NCBI RefSeq assembly: GCF_008642275.1
Contig: NZ_CP029189.1
Location: 3,698,501-3,762,500 of the forward strand
Direction of reading: 5' to 3'
Source of the DNA: Streptomyces venezuelae
Lineage (GTDB): Bacteria > Actinomycetota > Actinomycetes > Streptomycetales > Streptomycetaceae
Length of the DNA: 64,000 nt
This document shows, in pieces, positions 55,361 to 64,000 of this stretch (positions are counted from its first letter, which is position 1; every line of letters begins with the position of its first letter). The notes below the pieces were generated by a model, which saw only the letters and a program-made list of their open reading frames with translations, was not told the origin of the DNA and made no database searches. The position numbers and the translations under genes are program-made.

Positions 55361-55978
55361 TCACAGCGGCCGCAGCGCCGGCTCCTTGCGCGCCGCGCCC
55401 AGCAACCGGTCCAGCGCCAGCTCCACGTCTTCCTTCCAGGACAGCGTCGAGCGAAGCTCCAGCCTCAGCCGGGGATGCACAGGGTGGGGACGGACCGTCT
55501 TGAAGCCGACTGCGAGCAGGTGATCGGCCGGCAACAGACACGCCGGCCCCTCCCAGTGCGCGTCCCCGAACGCCTCGATCGCCCGGAACCCCCGCCGCAG
55601 CAGGTCCTTGGCCACCGTCTGGACCATGACCCGCCCCAGCCCCTGCCCCTGGTACCCAGGCATGATCCACGCCGTGATGAGCTGCACGGCGTCGGGCGAG
55701 ACCGGGCTGGTCGGAAAGGCCGTGGCGCGCGGCACGTACGCCGGCGGTGCGTAGAGGACGAAGCCCACCGGGATCTCGTCCACATAGACCACTCGGCCAC
55801 AGGATCCCCACTCCAGCAGGACTGCGGAGATCCACGCCTCCTTCTCCTGCGCTGGAGTACCCGCCTTCACCGCGGCCTCACCACTGACCGGGTCCAGCTC
55901 CCAGAACACACAGGACCGGCAACGACGGGGCAGGTCCTGGAGGTTGTCCAGCGTGAGCGGTACCAGCCGACGACCCAT
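55361..55978 (-). CDS. GNAT-family acetyltransferase
   Basis: 205 residues. N-terminus MGRRLVPLTLDNLQDLPRRC, a Cys pair in RCRSCVFWELD, and the acetyl-CoA motif AWIMPGYQGQGLGRVMVQTVAKDLL (Q-G-Q-G-L-G). C-terminal half GFKTVRPHPVHPRLRLELR. A conserved gene beside parB in streptomycetes; acceptor unknown. The RCRSC motif could bind a metal. Convergent with trxA. Confidence 0.85.
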   Translation of the reverse strand: MGRRLVPLTLDNLQDLPRRCRSCVFWELDPVSGEAAVKAGTPAQEKEAWISAVLLEWGSCGRVVYVDEIPVGFVLYAPPAYVPRATAFPTSPVSPDAVQLITAWIMPGYQGQGLGRVMVQTVAKDLLRRGFRAIEAFGDAHWEGPACLLPADHLLAVGFKTVRPHPVHPRLRLELRSTLSWKEDVELALDRLLGAARKEPALRPL

Positions 55979-56022
55979 GACCGCATCGTATCCACTGGTC
56001 GATCGTTCTTCGACAGCAAAGC

Positions 56023-56068
56023 GAAGGGGCGGATCGCGTCGGTGTACACCCTCGCGATCCGCCCCTTC
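56023..56068 (-). terminator. Terminator of parAB
   Basis: GAAGGGGCGGATCGCG and CGCGATCCGCCCCTTC form a perfect 16-bp stem with 14-base loop, twelve bases past the parB stop. Confidence 0.85.
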
Positions 56069-56080
56069 GGCGCCTGGGAA

Positions 56081-57175
56081 TCACTCCCCGGCAAGACCCT
56101 GATCCAGCACCCGGCCCTCGCCCGGCGCCAGCGTCCCCAGGATCCGCTCCAGATCCTCCATCGAGGCGAACTCGACGGTGATCTTGCCCTTCTTCTGGCC
56201 CAGATCCACCTTCACCCGCGTCTCGAACCGGTCCGAGAGCCGCGTCGCCAGCTCGCTGAGTGCCGGAGCCACCCGGGCACCCGCACGCGGACCCTTCGGC
56301 TTCACCACGCTCGACGGCTCCGAGGCCATCAGCGACACGATCTCCTCGACCGCACGCACCGACAGACCCTCGGCCACGATCCGGTGCGCCAGCTTGTCCT
56401 GCGCCTCGGAGTCCTCCACCGAGAGGAGCGCACGCGCGTGCCCTGCCGACAGCACACCCGCGGCGACCCGGCGCTGCACCGAAGGGGACAGCTTCAGCAG
56501 CCGCAGCGTGTTCGACACCTGGGGACGCGAACGCCCGATCCGGTCAGCCAGCTGGTCGTGGGTGCAGTTGAAGTCCTTGAGCAGCTGGTCGTACGCCGCG
56601 GCTTCTTCCAGCGGGTTCAGCTGAGCCCGGTGCAGGTTCTCCAGCAGCGCGTCCAGCAGCAGCTTCTCGTCGTCCGTCGCCCGGATGATCGCCGGAATGG
56701 CCTCCAGCCCGGCCTCGCGGCAGGCACGCCAGCGCCGCTCACCCATGATCAGCTCATAGCGGCCGGGGGCCGACTGCCGCACCACCACCGGCTGGAGCAG
56801 GCCCACCTCCTGGATGGAGGTCACCAGCTCGGCGAGGGCGTCCTCGTCGAACACCTCACGCGGCTGACGCGGATTCGGCGTGATCGCGTCCATCGGGAGC
56901 TCGGCGAACATCGCCCCCGGCACCGCATTGCCCACGGTCTCGGTCTCGGGCTCCGCATCGGGCACCGGGACCACCGCGAGCGATGTTTCACGTGAAACAT
57001 CGGCCTGTACGAGCGCAGCGAGCTTCGCCGCAGCGACCCCGCGCTCCGAAGCCAGTGTCGGCACCGCCGACGGGGACGCCGAACCGGCGCTGATCACCGG
57101 CGGCGTCTTCTCTTGCGGAGCCGCGGGGATCAGCGCACCGAGCCCCCGCCCCAGACCCCTACGTCGCTCACTCAC
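56081..57175 (-). CDS. parB: Chromosome partitioning protein ParB
   Basis: 364 residues from GTG 57175, overlapping parA's stop by four bases (GTGA). N-terminus [20 protein letters not shown] is the ParA-contact region. CTP/parS-binding core: [29 protein letters not shown], then HTH blocks [25 protein letters not shown]. It binds parS and spreads as a sliding clamp, organising the origin region and segregating chromosomes during sporulation. A parS site is embedded in its own 5' coding region, giving the peptide DVSRETS at about residues 59-64. Confidence 0.98.
   Translation of the reverse strand: MSERRRGLGRGLGALIPAAPQEKTPPVISAGSASPSAVPTLASERGVAAAKLAALVQADVSRETSLAVVPVPDAEPETETVGNAVPGAMFAELPMDAITPNPRQPREVFDEDALAELVTSIQEVGLLQPVVVRQSAPGRYELIMGERRWRACREAGLEAIPAIIRATDDEKLLLDALLENLHRAQLNPLEEAAAYDQLLKDFNCTHDQLADRIGRSRPQVSNTLRLLKLSPSVQRRVAAGVLSAGHARALLSVEDSEAQDKLAHRIVAEGLSVRAVEEIVSLMASEPSSVVKPKGPRAGARVAPALSELATRLSDRFETRVKVDLGQKKGKITVEFASMEDLERILGTLAPGEGRVLDQGLAGE
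56985..56998. other. parS: parS centromere site inside parB
   Basis: Perfect GTTTCACGTGAAAC within the parB coding region (translated VSRET). Confidence 0.95.
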
Positions 57176-58260
57176 TGGATCCCCTCCGCCATACTCTGCG
57201 TGCTGTTCGTGCCCGGGCCCAGATGGGCGTGCCGGGCGTCGTACTGAATGCCGACCCCCCGATACGCGATCTCTCGCGCTGCCTCCAGGTAGGAGAGGGA
57301 ACCGCTGGAACCCGGGTCGTACGTGAGCACCGTCTGCCCATAGCTCGGCGCCTCGGAAATGCGCACCGACCGGGGGATGCTCGTGCGCAGCACCTCCTTG
57401 CCGAAGTGGCTGCGCACCTCCTCCGCCACCTGCGAGGCCAGCCGCGTCCTGCCGTCGTACATCGTCAGCAGGATGGTGGACACATGGAGGTTCGGGTTGA
57501 GGTGGGCCCGCACCAAATCGACATTACGCAGCAGCTGACCCAGCCCCTCCAGTGCGTAGTACTCGCACTGGATCGGGATCAGCACCTCCGCGCCGGCCAC
57601 CAGTGCGTTCACCGTCAGCAGGCCGAGCGAGGGAGGGCAGTCGATCAGGATGTAGTCGAGGGGCTGGTCGTACGCCTGGATCGCCCGCTGGAGGCGGCTC
57701 TCCCGCGCCACGAGAGACACCAGCTCGATCTCCGCACCCGCCAGGTCGATCGTGGCCGGGGCACAGAAGAGGCCCTCCACATCCACCACCGGCTGGACGA
57801 CCTCCAGCAGGGGCCGGCTGTCCACGAGCACGTCGTAGATGGACGGCACGTCGGCGTGGTGGTCGATGCCCAGCGCCGTGGACGCGTTGCCCTGCGGGTC
57901 GAGGTCGACGACGAGGACCCGGGCACCGTGCAGCGCGAGGGAGGCCGCCAGGTTCACGGTCGTCGTGGTCTTACCCACGCCGCCCTTCTGGTTGGCGACC
58001 ACGATGACCCGGGTCTGATTCGGCCGGGGCAGCCTCTCACCGGCGCGCCCCATCGCCTCGACCGCCTGCTGGGCAGCTCGGCCGATGGGGGTGTCGTTGT
58101 CTACAAGAGGCGGAGGCGATGTTTCACGTGAAACATCCTCTCCCGCCGATTCAGAGCGGGGACCGGGGACCGGGTCGGCCATCGGCCCCGCGAGGTTGGC
58201 GTCGGACCGCACGGTGTCACTCTCCTCGACATCAGGCTCGCGATGAACAGAGCCTCCCAT
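57172..58260 (-). CDS. parA: Chromosome partitioning ATPase ParA
   Basis: 362 residues from ATG 58260. Deviant Walker [21 protein letters not shown] at about residues 84-103, ATPase motifs [18 protein letters not shown] and [19 protein letters not shown]. ParA polymerises in sporulating hyphae and moves ParB-parS complexes. An in-frame ATG at 58422 (MFHVKRRSLL) is only a translation of parS sequence and is rejected. A parS site at 58121-58134 falls in its N-terminal coding region (VSRET). Upstream lie two DnaA-type boxes and another parS. Confidence 0.95.
   Translation of the reverse strand: MGGSVHREPDVEESDTVRSDANLAGPMADPVPGPRSESAGEDVSRETSPPPLVDNDTPIGRAAQQAVEAMGRAGERLPRPNQTRVIVVANQKGGVGKTTTTVNLAASLALHGARVLVVDLDPQGNASTALGIDHHADVPSIYDVLVDSRPLLEVVQPVVDVEGLFCAPATIDLAGAEIELVSLVARESRLQRAIQAYDQPLDYILIDCPPSLGLLTVNALVAGAEVLIPIQCEYYALEGLGQLLRNVDLVRAHLNPNLHVSTILLTMYDGRTRLASQVAEEVRSHFGKEVLRTSIPRSVRISEAPSYGQTVLTYDPGSSGSLSYLEAAREIAYRGVGIQYDARHAHLGPGTNSTQSMAEGIQ
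58121..58134. other. parS: parS centromere site inside parA
   Basis: Perfect GTTTCACGTGAAAC in the parA coding region (about codons 43-47). Confidence 0.95.
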
Positions 58261-58296
58261 GTCACCCGGGTCGCGAACCAGCGGGGCCCGTACTCC

Positions 58297-58323
58297 TGTG
58301 GATGAATCCACCGTTGTGGACAA
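58297..58323. promoter_or_regulatory. Two DnaA boxes in the parAB promoter region
   Basis: TGTGGATGA (58297-58305) and TGTGGACAA (58315-58323, a perfect reverse complement of TTGTCCACA), 18 bases apart, in the 276-base leader of parA. Confidence 0.7.
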
Positions 58324-58407
58324 CTCTGTCCCCCTTGCGTCCTTGCGCTGGAGGGGGGAGGCAGCCGCACGACCGCGGCTGATGATTCCGTGCAGCAGAG
58401 AGCGACG

Positions 58408-58421
58408 TTTCACGTGAAACA
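58408..58421. other. parS: parS centromere site
   Basis: Perfect GTTTCACGTGAAAC in the parAB leader, between rsmG and parA. Confidence 0.95.
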
Positions 58422-58536
58422 CGATGCCCGGGCGGAGTCTCCCGGCCTCTACGACACTCCGAAATCCATACCTATAGGGCCCAACACGGATGAAGTCTCC
58501 CGTGTGGGCCCCGGCTCGCAGCGAATCAGCGGAAGA

Positions 58537-59253
58537 TCACCGGCGTCGGCGGGTACGTCCCACGCGCGCCGCCTTAGCCCGCTTGGCCGCGAACCTCACC
58601 CCTCCAGGGCTCTCTCCGACCTCGACCCGCACCACCGTCGTCTGCGGGTCCACCAGACCCTCGCCCACGTGCAGCACCGAGGTCTTCACCACACCCAGCT
58701 TCGCCAGCGCCGTCTTCGCCGACACCAGCTCCTCGTCCGCGGTGTCGCCCTTCAGCGCCAGCATCTCGCCGTACGGCCTCAGCAGGGGCACGCCCCAGCC
58801 GGCCAGCCGGTCCAGCGGAGCCACCGCCCGCGCCGTCACCACGTGCACCGGCTGAAGCTTGCCGAGGACCTCCTCGGCCCGACCGCGCATCACCGTGACG
58901 TGGTCCAGGCCCAGCAGCTCCACGGCCTCCTGGAGGAAGGTCGTACGCCGCAGCAGCGGTTCGAGCAGCGTGATCTTGAGATCCCGTCGCACCAGCGCGA
59001 GCGGGATGCCGGGCAGACCCGCACCCGAGCCCACGTCGCACACGGTGACGCCCTGGGGCACCACCTCCGACAGCACAGCGCAGTTCAGCAGGTGCCGCTC
59101 CCACAGGCGCGGCACCTCACGCGGCCCGATCAGGCCCCGCTTGACTCCTGCGTCCGCCAGCAGCTCCGCGTACCGCACAGCTTCCGGGAAAAACTCACCG
59201 AACACCGCGCGCGCCTCTTCAGGCGCCGGGGGAAGCTCAGCTGCCTCCGTCAC
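58537..59253 (-). CDS. rsmG: 16S rRNA (guanine-N7) methyltransferase RsmG (GidB)
   Basis: 238 residues from GTG 59253 (GGAAGGA upstream). SAM-binding block VCDVGSGAGLPGIPLAL, then KITLLEPLLRRTTFLQEAV, VTARAVAPLDRL and a basic, Lys/Arg-rich end (GRTRRRR). It methylates G527 of 16S rRNA; loss gives low-level streptomycin resistance. The jag terminator (59342-59372) lies upstream, so rsmG probably has its own promoter. Confidence 0.96.
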   Translation of the reverse strand: MTEAAELPPAPEEARAVFGEFFPEAVRYAELLADAGVKRGLIGPREVPRLWERHLLNCAVLSEVVPQGVTVCDVGSGAGLPGIPLALVRRDLKITLLEPLLRRTTFLQEAVELLGLDHVTVMRGRAEEVLGKLQPVHVVTARAVAPLDRLAGWGVPLLRPYGEMLALKGDTADEELVSAKTALAKLGVVKTSVLHVGEGLVDPQTTVVRVEVGESPGGVRFAAKRAKAARVGRTRRRR

Positions 59254-59341
59254 GGGGACCGTCCTTCCGTACCGCATGGTTTCTGAAAACCACGTCTTCG
59301 AGATGAGGCGTCGTTCACCTGTCAGGCCAGGCTGACAAACA

Positions 59342-59372
59342 TCGGCCCCGCCTGCGACACAGACGGGGCCGA
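59342..59372 (-). terminator. Terminator downstream of jag
   Basis: TCGGCCCCG (59342) pairs with CGGGGCCGA (59364-59372); the stem extends to 13 bases with one mismatch. It closes the rpmH-rnpA-yidD-yidC-jag operon. Confidence 0.75.
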
Positions 59373-59389
59373 ACAACTCGTGCCGACGA

Positions 59390-59902
59390 TCAGGCCGGGA
59401 GCACAACGACGAAGCGCTGCGGCTCCTCGCCCTCGGACTCGCTCCGCAGACCGGCGGCCGCCACGGCGTCGTGGACGACCTTCCGCTCGAACGGGGTCAT
59501 CGGGGCCAGCTTCAGCGGCTCACCGGACGCCTTCACGTCCGCCGCCGCCTTGGCGCCCAGCTCCGCCAGCTCCTCGCGCTTCTTCGCCCGGAACCCGGCG
59601 ATGTCCAGCATCAGCCGGCTGCGGTCCCCGGTCTCCCGGTGCACCGCGAGGCGGGTCAGCTCCTGCAGAGCCTCCAGAACCTCACCGTCGCGGCCCACGA
59701 GCTTCTGCAGATCACGGCTGGCCGAGTCACTGACGATCGACACCGCGGCCCGGTCGGCCTCGACGTCCATGTCGATGTCGCCGTCCAGGTCGGCGATGTC
59801 CAGCAGACCCTCGAGGTAGTCGGCCGCGATCTCACCCTCCTGCTCAAGGCGGGTCAGGGTGTCGCCACTCTCAGCGGCGGCGGTGGTGGTGCCTTCCGTC
59901 AC
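59390..59902 (-). CDS. jag: Jag/KhpB-type RNA-binding protein
   Basis: 170 residues from GTG 59902. KH-like domain (LEGLLDIADLDGDIDMDVEAD and GRDGEVLEALQELTRLAV, the GRDGxxLxALQ motif) and R3H domain (MTPFERKVVHDAV). Also called EloR or KhpB; works with KhpA in RNA binding and growth control. An acidic Asp-rich segment is in the middle. It follows yidC on the same strand, 15 bases apart. Confidence 0.93.
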   Translation of the reverse strand: MTEGTTTAAAESGDTLTRLEQEGEIAADYLEGLLDIADLDGDIDMDVEADRAAVSIVSDSASRDLQKLVGRDGEVLEALQELTRLAVHRETGDRSRLMLDIAGFRAKKREELAELGAKAAADVKASGEPLKLAPMTPFERKVVHDAVAAAGLRSESEGEEPQRFVVVLPA

Positions 59903-59917
59903 GGGAGGGACTCCTTC

Positions 59918-61021
59918 TTACTTCTTGGGAGCGGGCTTGCTGGGGGTCTGACGCTGCGCCTTCGACTGGCGCTTCGGCTGCTGCCGCTTCGCGGCACCGC
60001 CGCTCGCCGCATCCGAGTCCGCCGTGGCCTCGACACTCTTGATCACGGAGCCGTCGGGCTGGGCGGCCATGCCCTGCTTGGTGAGGGCGGCGATGAACTT
60101 GCGCTCGTTGTCGTTGCGGTCCGGGCCCTTGGCGACGATCGCGGCGACGACCCGCTTCTTGCCCCGGCCCTTGAGCTCACCGTGCGAGCTGATCTGCTTC
60201 AGCAGGCGGGTCAGGTACTGGTCCTGCGCCTTGCTGCCCGGCGTCGGGTTCTGGTTGATCACGTACATCTGCTGGCCCATGGTCCACACGTTCGTGGTCA
60301 GCCAGTAGACGAGAACACCGACGGGGAAGTTGATGCCCATGACCGCGAAGATCACCGGGAAGATGTACATCAGCATCTTCTGCTGCTGCATGAACGGCGT
60401 CTTGACCGAGAGGTCGACGTTCTTCTGCATCAGCTGACGCTGGGTGTAGAACTGCGACAGCGACATCATGACGATCATGACGGCGGTGACGATCCGGACG
60501 TCCGTCAGCGTCGCGCCCAGGGCGGCGACCTTCTCCGGGCTGTCCATGAACTTGGCGGCGATCGGCGCACCGAAGATCTTGGCCGCACGGGCACTGTCGA
60601 CCAGCTGCTGGTCCATCGCGCCGACCGGCTTGCCATCGGCGATGTTCGACAGCACGTGGTACAGGGCGAAGAAGAACGGGGACTGCGCCAGGATGGGCAG
60701 GCACGAGGAGAGCGGGTTGGTACCCGTCTCCTTGTACAGCTTCATCATCTCTTCGGACTGGCGCTGCTTGTCGTTCTTGTAGCGCTCCTGGATCGCCTTC
60801 ATCTTCGGCTGGAGCGCCTGCATGCCCCGCGTCGCCTTGATCTGCTTCACGAAGAGCGGGATCAGGCAGATACGGATCAGGATCACCAGGGACACGATGG
60901 ACAGGCCCCAGGCCAACCCACTCGACTTACCGAAGATCGCCCCGTACAGCGAGTGGAACTGGACGATGATCCACGAAACGGGGTAGGTGATAAAGCTGAA
61001 CAGACTGGCAATCGTGTCCAC
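59918..61021 (-). CDS. yidC: Membrane protein insertase YidC
   Basis: 367 residues from GTG 61021. Five membrane segments in the actinobacterial YidC/Oxa1 arrangement, without the large periplasmic domain of Gram-negative forms: [43 protein letters not shown] with the conserved Arg, then [24 protein letters not shown] basic C-terminal tail ([23 protein letters not shown]) binds the ribosome. It inserts proteins with or beside Sec. Lies between yidD and jag. Confidence 0.97.
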   Translation of the reverse strand: MDTIASLFSFITYPVSWIIVQFHSLYGAIFGKSSGLAWGLSIVSLVILIRICLIPLFVKQIKATRGMQALQPKMKAIQERYKNDKQRQSEEMMKLYKETGTNPLSSCLPILAQSPFFFALYHVLSNIADGKPVGAMDQQLVDSARAAKIFGAPIAAKFMDSPEKVAALGATLTDVRIVTAVMIVMMSLSQFYTQRQLMQKNVDLSVKTPFMQQQKMLMYIFPVIFAVMGINFPVGVLVYWLTTNVWTMGQQMYVINQNPTPGSKAQDQYLTRLLKQISSHGELKGRGKKRVVAAIVAKGPDRNDNERKFIAALTKQGMAAQPDGSVIKSVEATADSDAASGGAAKRQQPKRQSKAQRQTPSKPAPKK

Positions 61022-61024
61022 TAA

Positions 61025-61306
61025 TCAGGCTCCTTGAGCATTGCGAGATCTACGCAACGCACTGCGCAGCTGCTCGTGCCAACGCGGGCGTTTACGGGCT
61101 GGGACATGGTCCACGCCACCCGGGGACCACGGATTGCACCGCAGGATCCGCCAGGCGGTCAGGGCCGTCCCCTTCACCGCACCATGCCGGTCGATGGCCG
61201 TGTACCCGTAGTGCGAACACGACGGGTAATAGCGGCACACCGGCCCGAGCAGCGGACTGATCGTCCACTGGTACAGCTTGATCAAAGCGAGCAGCGGGTA
61301 CTTCAT
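61025..61306 (-). CDS. yidD: YidD membrane protein insertion efficiency factor
   Basis: 93 residues. Contains [31 protein letters not shown], the YidD signature ([10 protein letters not shown]), and [18 protein letters not shown] at the end. The protein helps YidC membrane insertion. Its ATG overlaps the rnpA stop by four bases, and yidC begins four bases after its own stop, so the three genes are tightly coupled. Confidence 0.95.
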   Translation of the reverse strand: MKYPLLALIKLYQWTISPLLGPVCRYYPSCSHYGYTAIDRHGAVKGTALTAWRILRCNPWSPGGVDHVPARKRPRWHEQLRSALRRSRNAQGA

Positions 61307-61677
61307 CGAGCCACGCCTCCCAGGAGCCGCACCAGAGCGGCATCCAGGTCCCGGGCCAGCTCGTCGGGGCCGGCATCACCCGCTCCGGGCAACGCTCGTA
61401 CCACCACCAGGCTACCGGCGGGCAGCTGAGACAGCCGCTCGCGGACCAGATGCCGCAGACGGCGCTTGACCCGGTTACGTATGACGGCGTTGCCGACAGC
61501 CTTGCTGACGACGAAACCCGCACGCGTCGAGGGATCGATCTCCCCCGGCTCGTGCGGGTCCGTTGCACCGCATGTACGTAGATGGACGACGAGGAGCGGG
61601 CGACCAGCCCGGCGTCCTCGGCGTACCGCGCTCGCGAAGTCCTCGCGCCGCCTCAGCCGATTCTCGGGAGACAGCAC
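61303..61677 (-). CDS. rnpA: Ribonuclease P protein component
   Basis: 124 residues from GTG 61677. N-terminus [21 protein letters not shown] and [16 protein letters not shown], the RnpA signature with basic RNR helix. It assists RNase P RNA in 5' tRNA maturation. Overlaps yidD by four bases and follows rpmH by 21 bases. Confidence 0.96.
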   Translation of the reverse strand: MLSPENRLRRREDFASAVRRGRRAGRPLLVVHLRTCGATDPHEPGEIDPSTRAGFVVSKAVGNAVIRNRVKRRLRHLVRERLSQLPAGSLVVVRALPGAGDAGPDELARDLDAALVRLLGGVAR

Positions 61678-61698
61678 GACGTCACGACCTGCGTGTGG

Positions 61699-61836
61699 TT
61701 ACGCGGAAAGGGCGGCGCGGCCCTTGCCACGACGGTTCGCGAGGATCGCGCGACCGGCACGGGTACGCATCCGCAGGCGGAAGCCGTGGGTCTTGGCACG
61801 ACGGCGGTTGTTCGGCTGGAAGGTGCGCTTGCTCAC
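61699..61836 (-). CDS. rpmH: 50S ribosomal protein bL34
   Basis: 45 residues, read by hand from GTG 61836 to TAA 61699: [20 protein letters not shown] followed by [18 protein letters not shown] and AALSA. This is the strongly basic bL34. First gene of the rpmH-rnpA-yidD-yidC-jag operon, divergent from dnaA, the usual origin-side arrangement. Confidence 0.98.
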   Translation of the reverse strand: MSKRTFQPNNRRRAKTHGFRLRMRTRAGRAILANRRGKGRAALSA

Positions 61837-62191
61837 TCGGGGGCTCCAGAGAATGAATCGTTGTGGCGGGACATCGCCTGGCTGTCACCGTGCGCCCACG
61901 AGGAAACTCGCGTGTTCGCCCGAGTGGCACCGCTAAATGATCACTATCAGTGACCTTCGCCCATCGGTAGGCAGGCGGCAGCAGCCATCGACAACTCGAC
62001 CTCGTTACGGTACGCGCGGCTACGCCATCCGGTCAAACCGAGCCGACGTGACCCCGCACTGTGCACAGGCTGTGGACAACGACTTGAACCGCACCCTCTG
62101 GCCTGACTACCGTTGCCTGACCCCGGATTTTTTGTCCCGACCGTCCCAAAGAACCACACATTCGTGGGACCCCTGTGAGAGAGCGTGCTCT
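61837..62191. promoter_or_regulatory. Divergent rpmH / dnaA promoter region with a DnaA box
   Basis: 355 bases. A perfect DnaA box in reverse (TGTGGACAA, 62071-62079) lies 113 bases before the dnaA start, fitting autoregulation of dnaA. The rest shows no gene; promoters for rpmH and dnaA must be in it, but I could not fix their -10/-35. Confidence 0.75.
62071..62079 (-). promoter_or_regulatory. DnaA box upstream of dnaA
   Basis: TGTGGACAA, exact reverse complement of the high-affinity Streptomyces box TTGTCCACA. Confidence 0.8.
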
Positions 62192-63973
62192 GTGGCTGAC
62201 GTACCTGCCGATCTTGCCGCAGTGTGGCCAAGGGTGCTCGAAAAGCTCCTCGGGGAGGGACAGCCGGGGATCGAGCCCAAGGACAAGCAGTGGGTCGAGC
62301 GGTGCCAGCCCCTGGCGCTCGTCGCCGACACCGCGCTGCTGGCCGTCCCCAACGAGTGGGGCAAGCGCGTCCTCGAAGGCCGCCTGGCCCCGCTGATCAG
62401 TGACGCGCTCAGCCGGGAGTGCGGCCGCCCCATCCGGATCGCCATCACCGTCGACGACTCCGTCGGCGAGCCCGCACCCCCCGCCCCGCCCGTCCAGCAG
62501 CAGAACGGGTACGAGCCGTACGGCGGCCAGCGCTCCGGCGGCGGCCCCGGCGACGACCAGCTCCCCACCGCCCGCCCGGCCTACCCGGACTACCAGCAGC
62601 AGCGCCCCGAGCCCGGCGCCTGGCCCCGCGGCGGCCAGCAGGACGACTACGGCTGGCAGCAGCCGCGCCTCGGTGGTTTCCCCGAGCGCGATCCGTACGC
62701 CTCCCCGCAGCCCGGCTACCTCCAGCAGTCCGAGCCCTCCGGCTACGACCAGGGCTCCTACGAGCAGCAGAAGTACGAGCAGTCCGGGTACGAGGACCGT
62801 CAGCAGCACCAGTCCCATCAATACGAGCAGCAGCCGTACGAGCCCCAGCAGTACGAGCAGCCCGCGCCGCGCCAGGCTCCCGGCCGGCCCGCGGCGCCGC
62901 CGTCCCCGTCCGGCGGCTCCACGTCGGGCCCGCTGGAGCCGACCGCACGGCTGAACCCCAAGTACCTCTTCGACACCTTCGTCATCGGCGCCTCCAACCG
63001 CTTCGCGCACGCCGCGGCGGTGGCCGTCGCCGAGGCACCCGCGAAGGCCTACAACCCCCTTTTCGTCTACGGGGAGTCGGGCCTCGGCAAGACGCACCTG
63101 CTGCACGCCATCGGGCACTACGCGCGGAGCCTCTATCCCGGCACCCGGGTGCGGTACGTGAGCTCCGAGGAGTTCACCAACGAGTTCATCAACTCGATCC
63201 GCGACGGCAAGGGCGACGCGTTCCGCAAGCGCTACCGCGAGATGGACATCCTGCTCGTCGACGACATCCAGTTCCTGGCGAGCAAGGAGTCGACGCAGGA
63301 GGAGTTCTTCCACACCTTCAACACGCTCCACAACGCCAACAAGCAGATCGTGCTCTCGTCCGACCGGCCGCCCAAGCAGCTGGTCACCCTGGAGGACCGG
63401 CTCCGCAACCGCTTCGAGTGGGGCCTGATCACCGACGTCCAGCCGCCCGAGCTGGAGACCCGTATCGCGATCCTGCGCAAGAAGGCCGTCCAGGAGCAGC
63501 TCAACGCCCCGCCGGAGGTACTGGAGTTCATCGCCTCCCGTATCTCCCGCAACATCCGCGAGCTGGAGGGGGCGCTGATCAGGGTCACCGCCTTCGCGAG
63601 CCTCAACCGGCAGCCGGTCGACCTGGGCCTCACCGAGGACGTCCTGAAGAACCTGATCCCGGGCGGCGAGGACAGCGCGCCGGAGATCACCGCCTCGGAC
63701 ATCATGGCCGCCACCGCCGACTACTTCGGCCTGACCGTGGACGACCTGTGCGGCTCCTCGCGCAGCCGGGTCCTGGTCACCGCCCGGCAGATCGCCATGT
63801 ACCTGTGCCGGGAGCTCACCGACCTCTCGCTGCCCAAGATCGGGGCGCAGTTCGGCGGCCGCGACCACACGACCGTCATGCACGCGGACCGCAAGATCCG
63901 CGCTCTGATGGCCGAGCGCCGCTCCATCTACAACCAGGTCACCGAGCTCACCAACCGCATCAAGAACGCCTGA
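62192..63973 (+). CDS. dnaA: Chromosomal replication initiator DnaA
   Basis: 593 residues from GTG 62192 ([20 protein letters not shown]). Domain I ends near residue 88. Domain II, about 90-250, is long, disordered and rich in Pro, Gln, Tyr and Glu with repeated YEQQ/QYEQ units, as in other Streptomyces DnaA. Domain III is AAA+: Walker A GESGLGKT at 294-301 and Walker [10 protein letters not shown] near 353. Domain IV has the DNA-binding signature [11 protein letters not shown] near 555 and a basic helix. It opens oriC, expected just beyond 64000. Upstream has a DnaA box. Confidence 0.98.
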   Translation: MADVPADLAAVWPRVLEKLLGEGQPGIEPKDKQWVERCQPLALVADTALLAVPNEWGKRVLEGRLAPLISDALSRECGRPIRIAITVDDSVGEPAPPAPPVQQQNGYEPYGGQRSGGGPGDDQLPTARPAYPDYQQQRPEPGAWPRGGQQDDYGWQQPRLGGFPERDPYASPQPGYLQQSEPSGYDQGSYEQQKYEQSGYEDRQQHQSHQYEQQPYEPQQYEQPAPRQAPGRPAAPPSPSGGSTSGPLEPTARLNPKYLFDTFVIGASNRFAHAAAVAVAEAPAKAYNPLFVYGESGLGKTHLLHAIGHYARSLYPGTRVRYVSSEEFTNEFINSIRDGKGDAFRKRYREMDILLVDDIQFLASKESTQEEFFHTFNTLHNANKQIVLSSDRPPKQLVTLEDRLRNRFEWGLITDVQPPELETRIAILRKKAVQEQLNAPPEVLEFIASRISRNIRELEGALIRVTAFASLNRQPVDLGLTEDVLKNLIPGGEDSAPEITASDIMAATADYFGLTVDDLCGSSRSRVLVTARQIAMYLCRELTDLSLPKIGAQFGGRDHTTVMHADRKIRALMAERRSIYNQVTELTNRIKNA

Positions 63974-64000
63974 GCACGGCCCCCCGGCACCCGGTTCGGG

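Noticed and set aside
58261..58422. Longer ParA start at 58422 (MFHVKRRSLL)
   Set aside because: The first residues come from parS, the segment lacks family similarity, and it covers the promoter-like leader with DnaA boxes.

Overview
The window reads as a high-GC actinobacterial chromosome, almost certainly Streptomyces. Evidence: about 70% G+C with strong third-position GC, many GTG starts, the sporulation genes ssgA and ssgR, a fused cydCD, thirteen copies of the Streptomyces-type parS palindrome GTTTCACGTGAAAC (one with a mismatch), and the gene order parB-parA-rsmG-jag-yidC-yidD-rnpA-rpmH-dnaA. The end of the window is the left flank of oriC, which should lie just past position 64000, between dnaA and dnaN. 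I see no prophage, insertion sequence, CRISPR array, tRNA or rRNA gene, biosynthetic cluster or defence island. This is conserved core sequence.

Layout. 1-7240: a GAF sensor protein (cut by the window edge), then cydA-cydB-cydCD on the minus strand behind a Rex-type operator. 7240-13000: cyclophilin-like protein, hisC, a LacI regulator, a PPP-type phosphatase and a two-TM protein. 13000-18000: thiC with a TPP riboswitch, a His-rich YibE/F membrane protein, and ssgA/ssgR. 18000-28430: small accessory enzymes and regulators (DUF5326, cupin, holin-like protein, cystathionine gamma-lyase type enzyme, LysR, Nudix, flavohaemoprotein, HAD, three parS sites, two GNATs, winged-helix protein, serine hydrolase). 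28430-33600: dnaB, a DnaA-box cluster, a MATE transporter, and rpsF-ssb-rpsR-rplI. 33780-44070: a cell-envelope block (femX, an alanine-racemase-fold protein, a GT87-like membrane protein, a class A PBP), PadR, ino1, MFS. 44089-55350: cca, DUF6049 protein, murJ, a membrane pseudokinase, sigma/anti-sigma pair, and trxB-trxA with a SigR-type promoter. 55360-64000: GNAT, parB/parA, rsmG, jag, yidC, yidD, rnpA, rpmH and dnaA.

How it works together. The right half holds replication initiation (dnaA, dnaB, ssb), segregation (parAB and parS), membrane insertion (yidC/yidD/jag), RNA processing (rnpA, cca, rsmG) and wall synthesis (murJ, pseudokinase, femX, PBP). The left half holds redox respiration (Rex-cydABCD), thiamine synthesis and differentiation. 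The most interesting signals are regulatory: DnaA boxes clustered upstream of dnaB and of parAB, parS sites inside genes and in one case between a ribosome binding site and the likely start codon, and unexplained perfect palindromes in three promoters. I did not find a convincing wholly new multi-gene system; the nearest candidates are the murJ/pseudokinase pair and the femX/alanine-racemase-fold pair.
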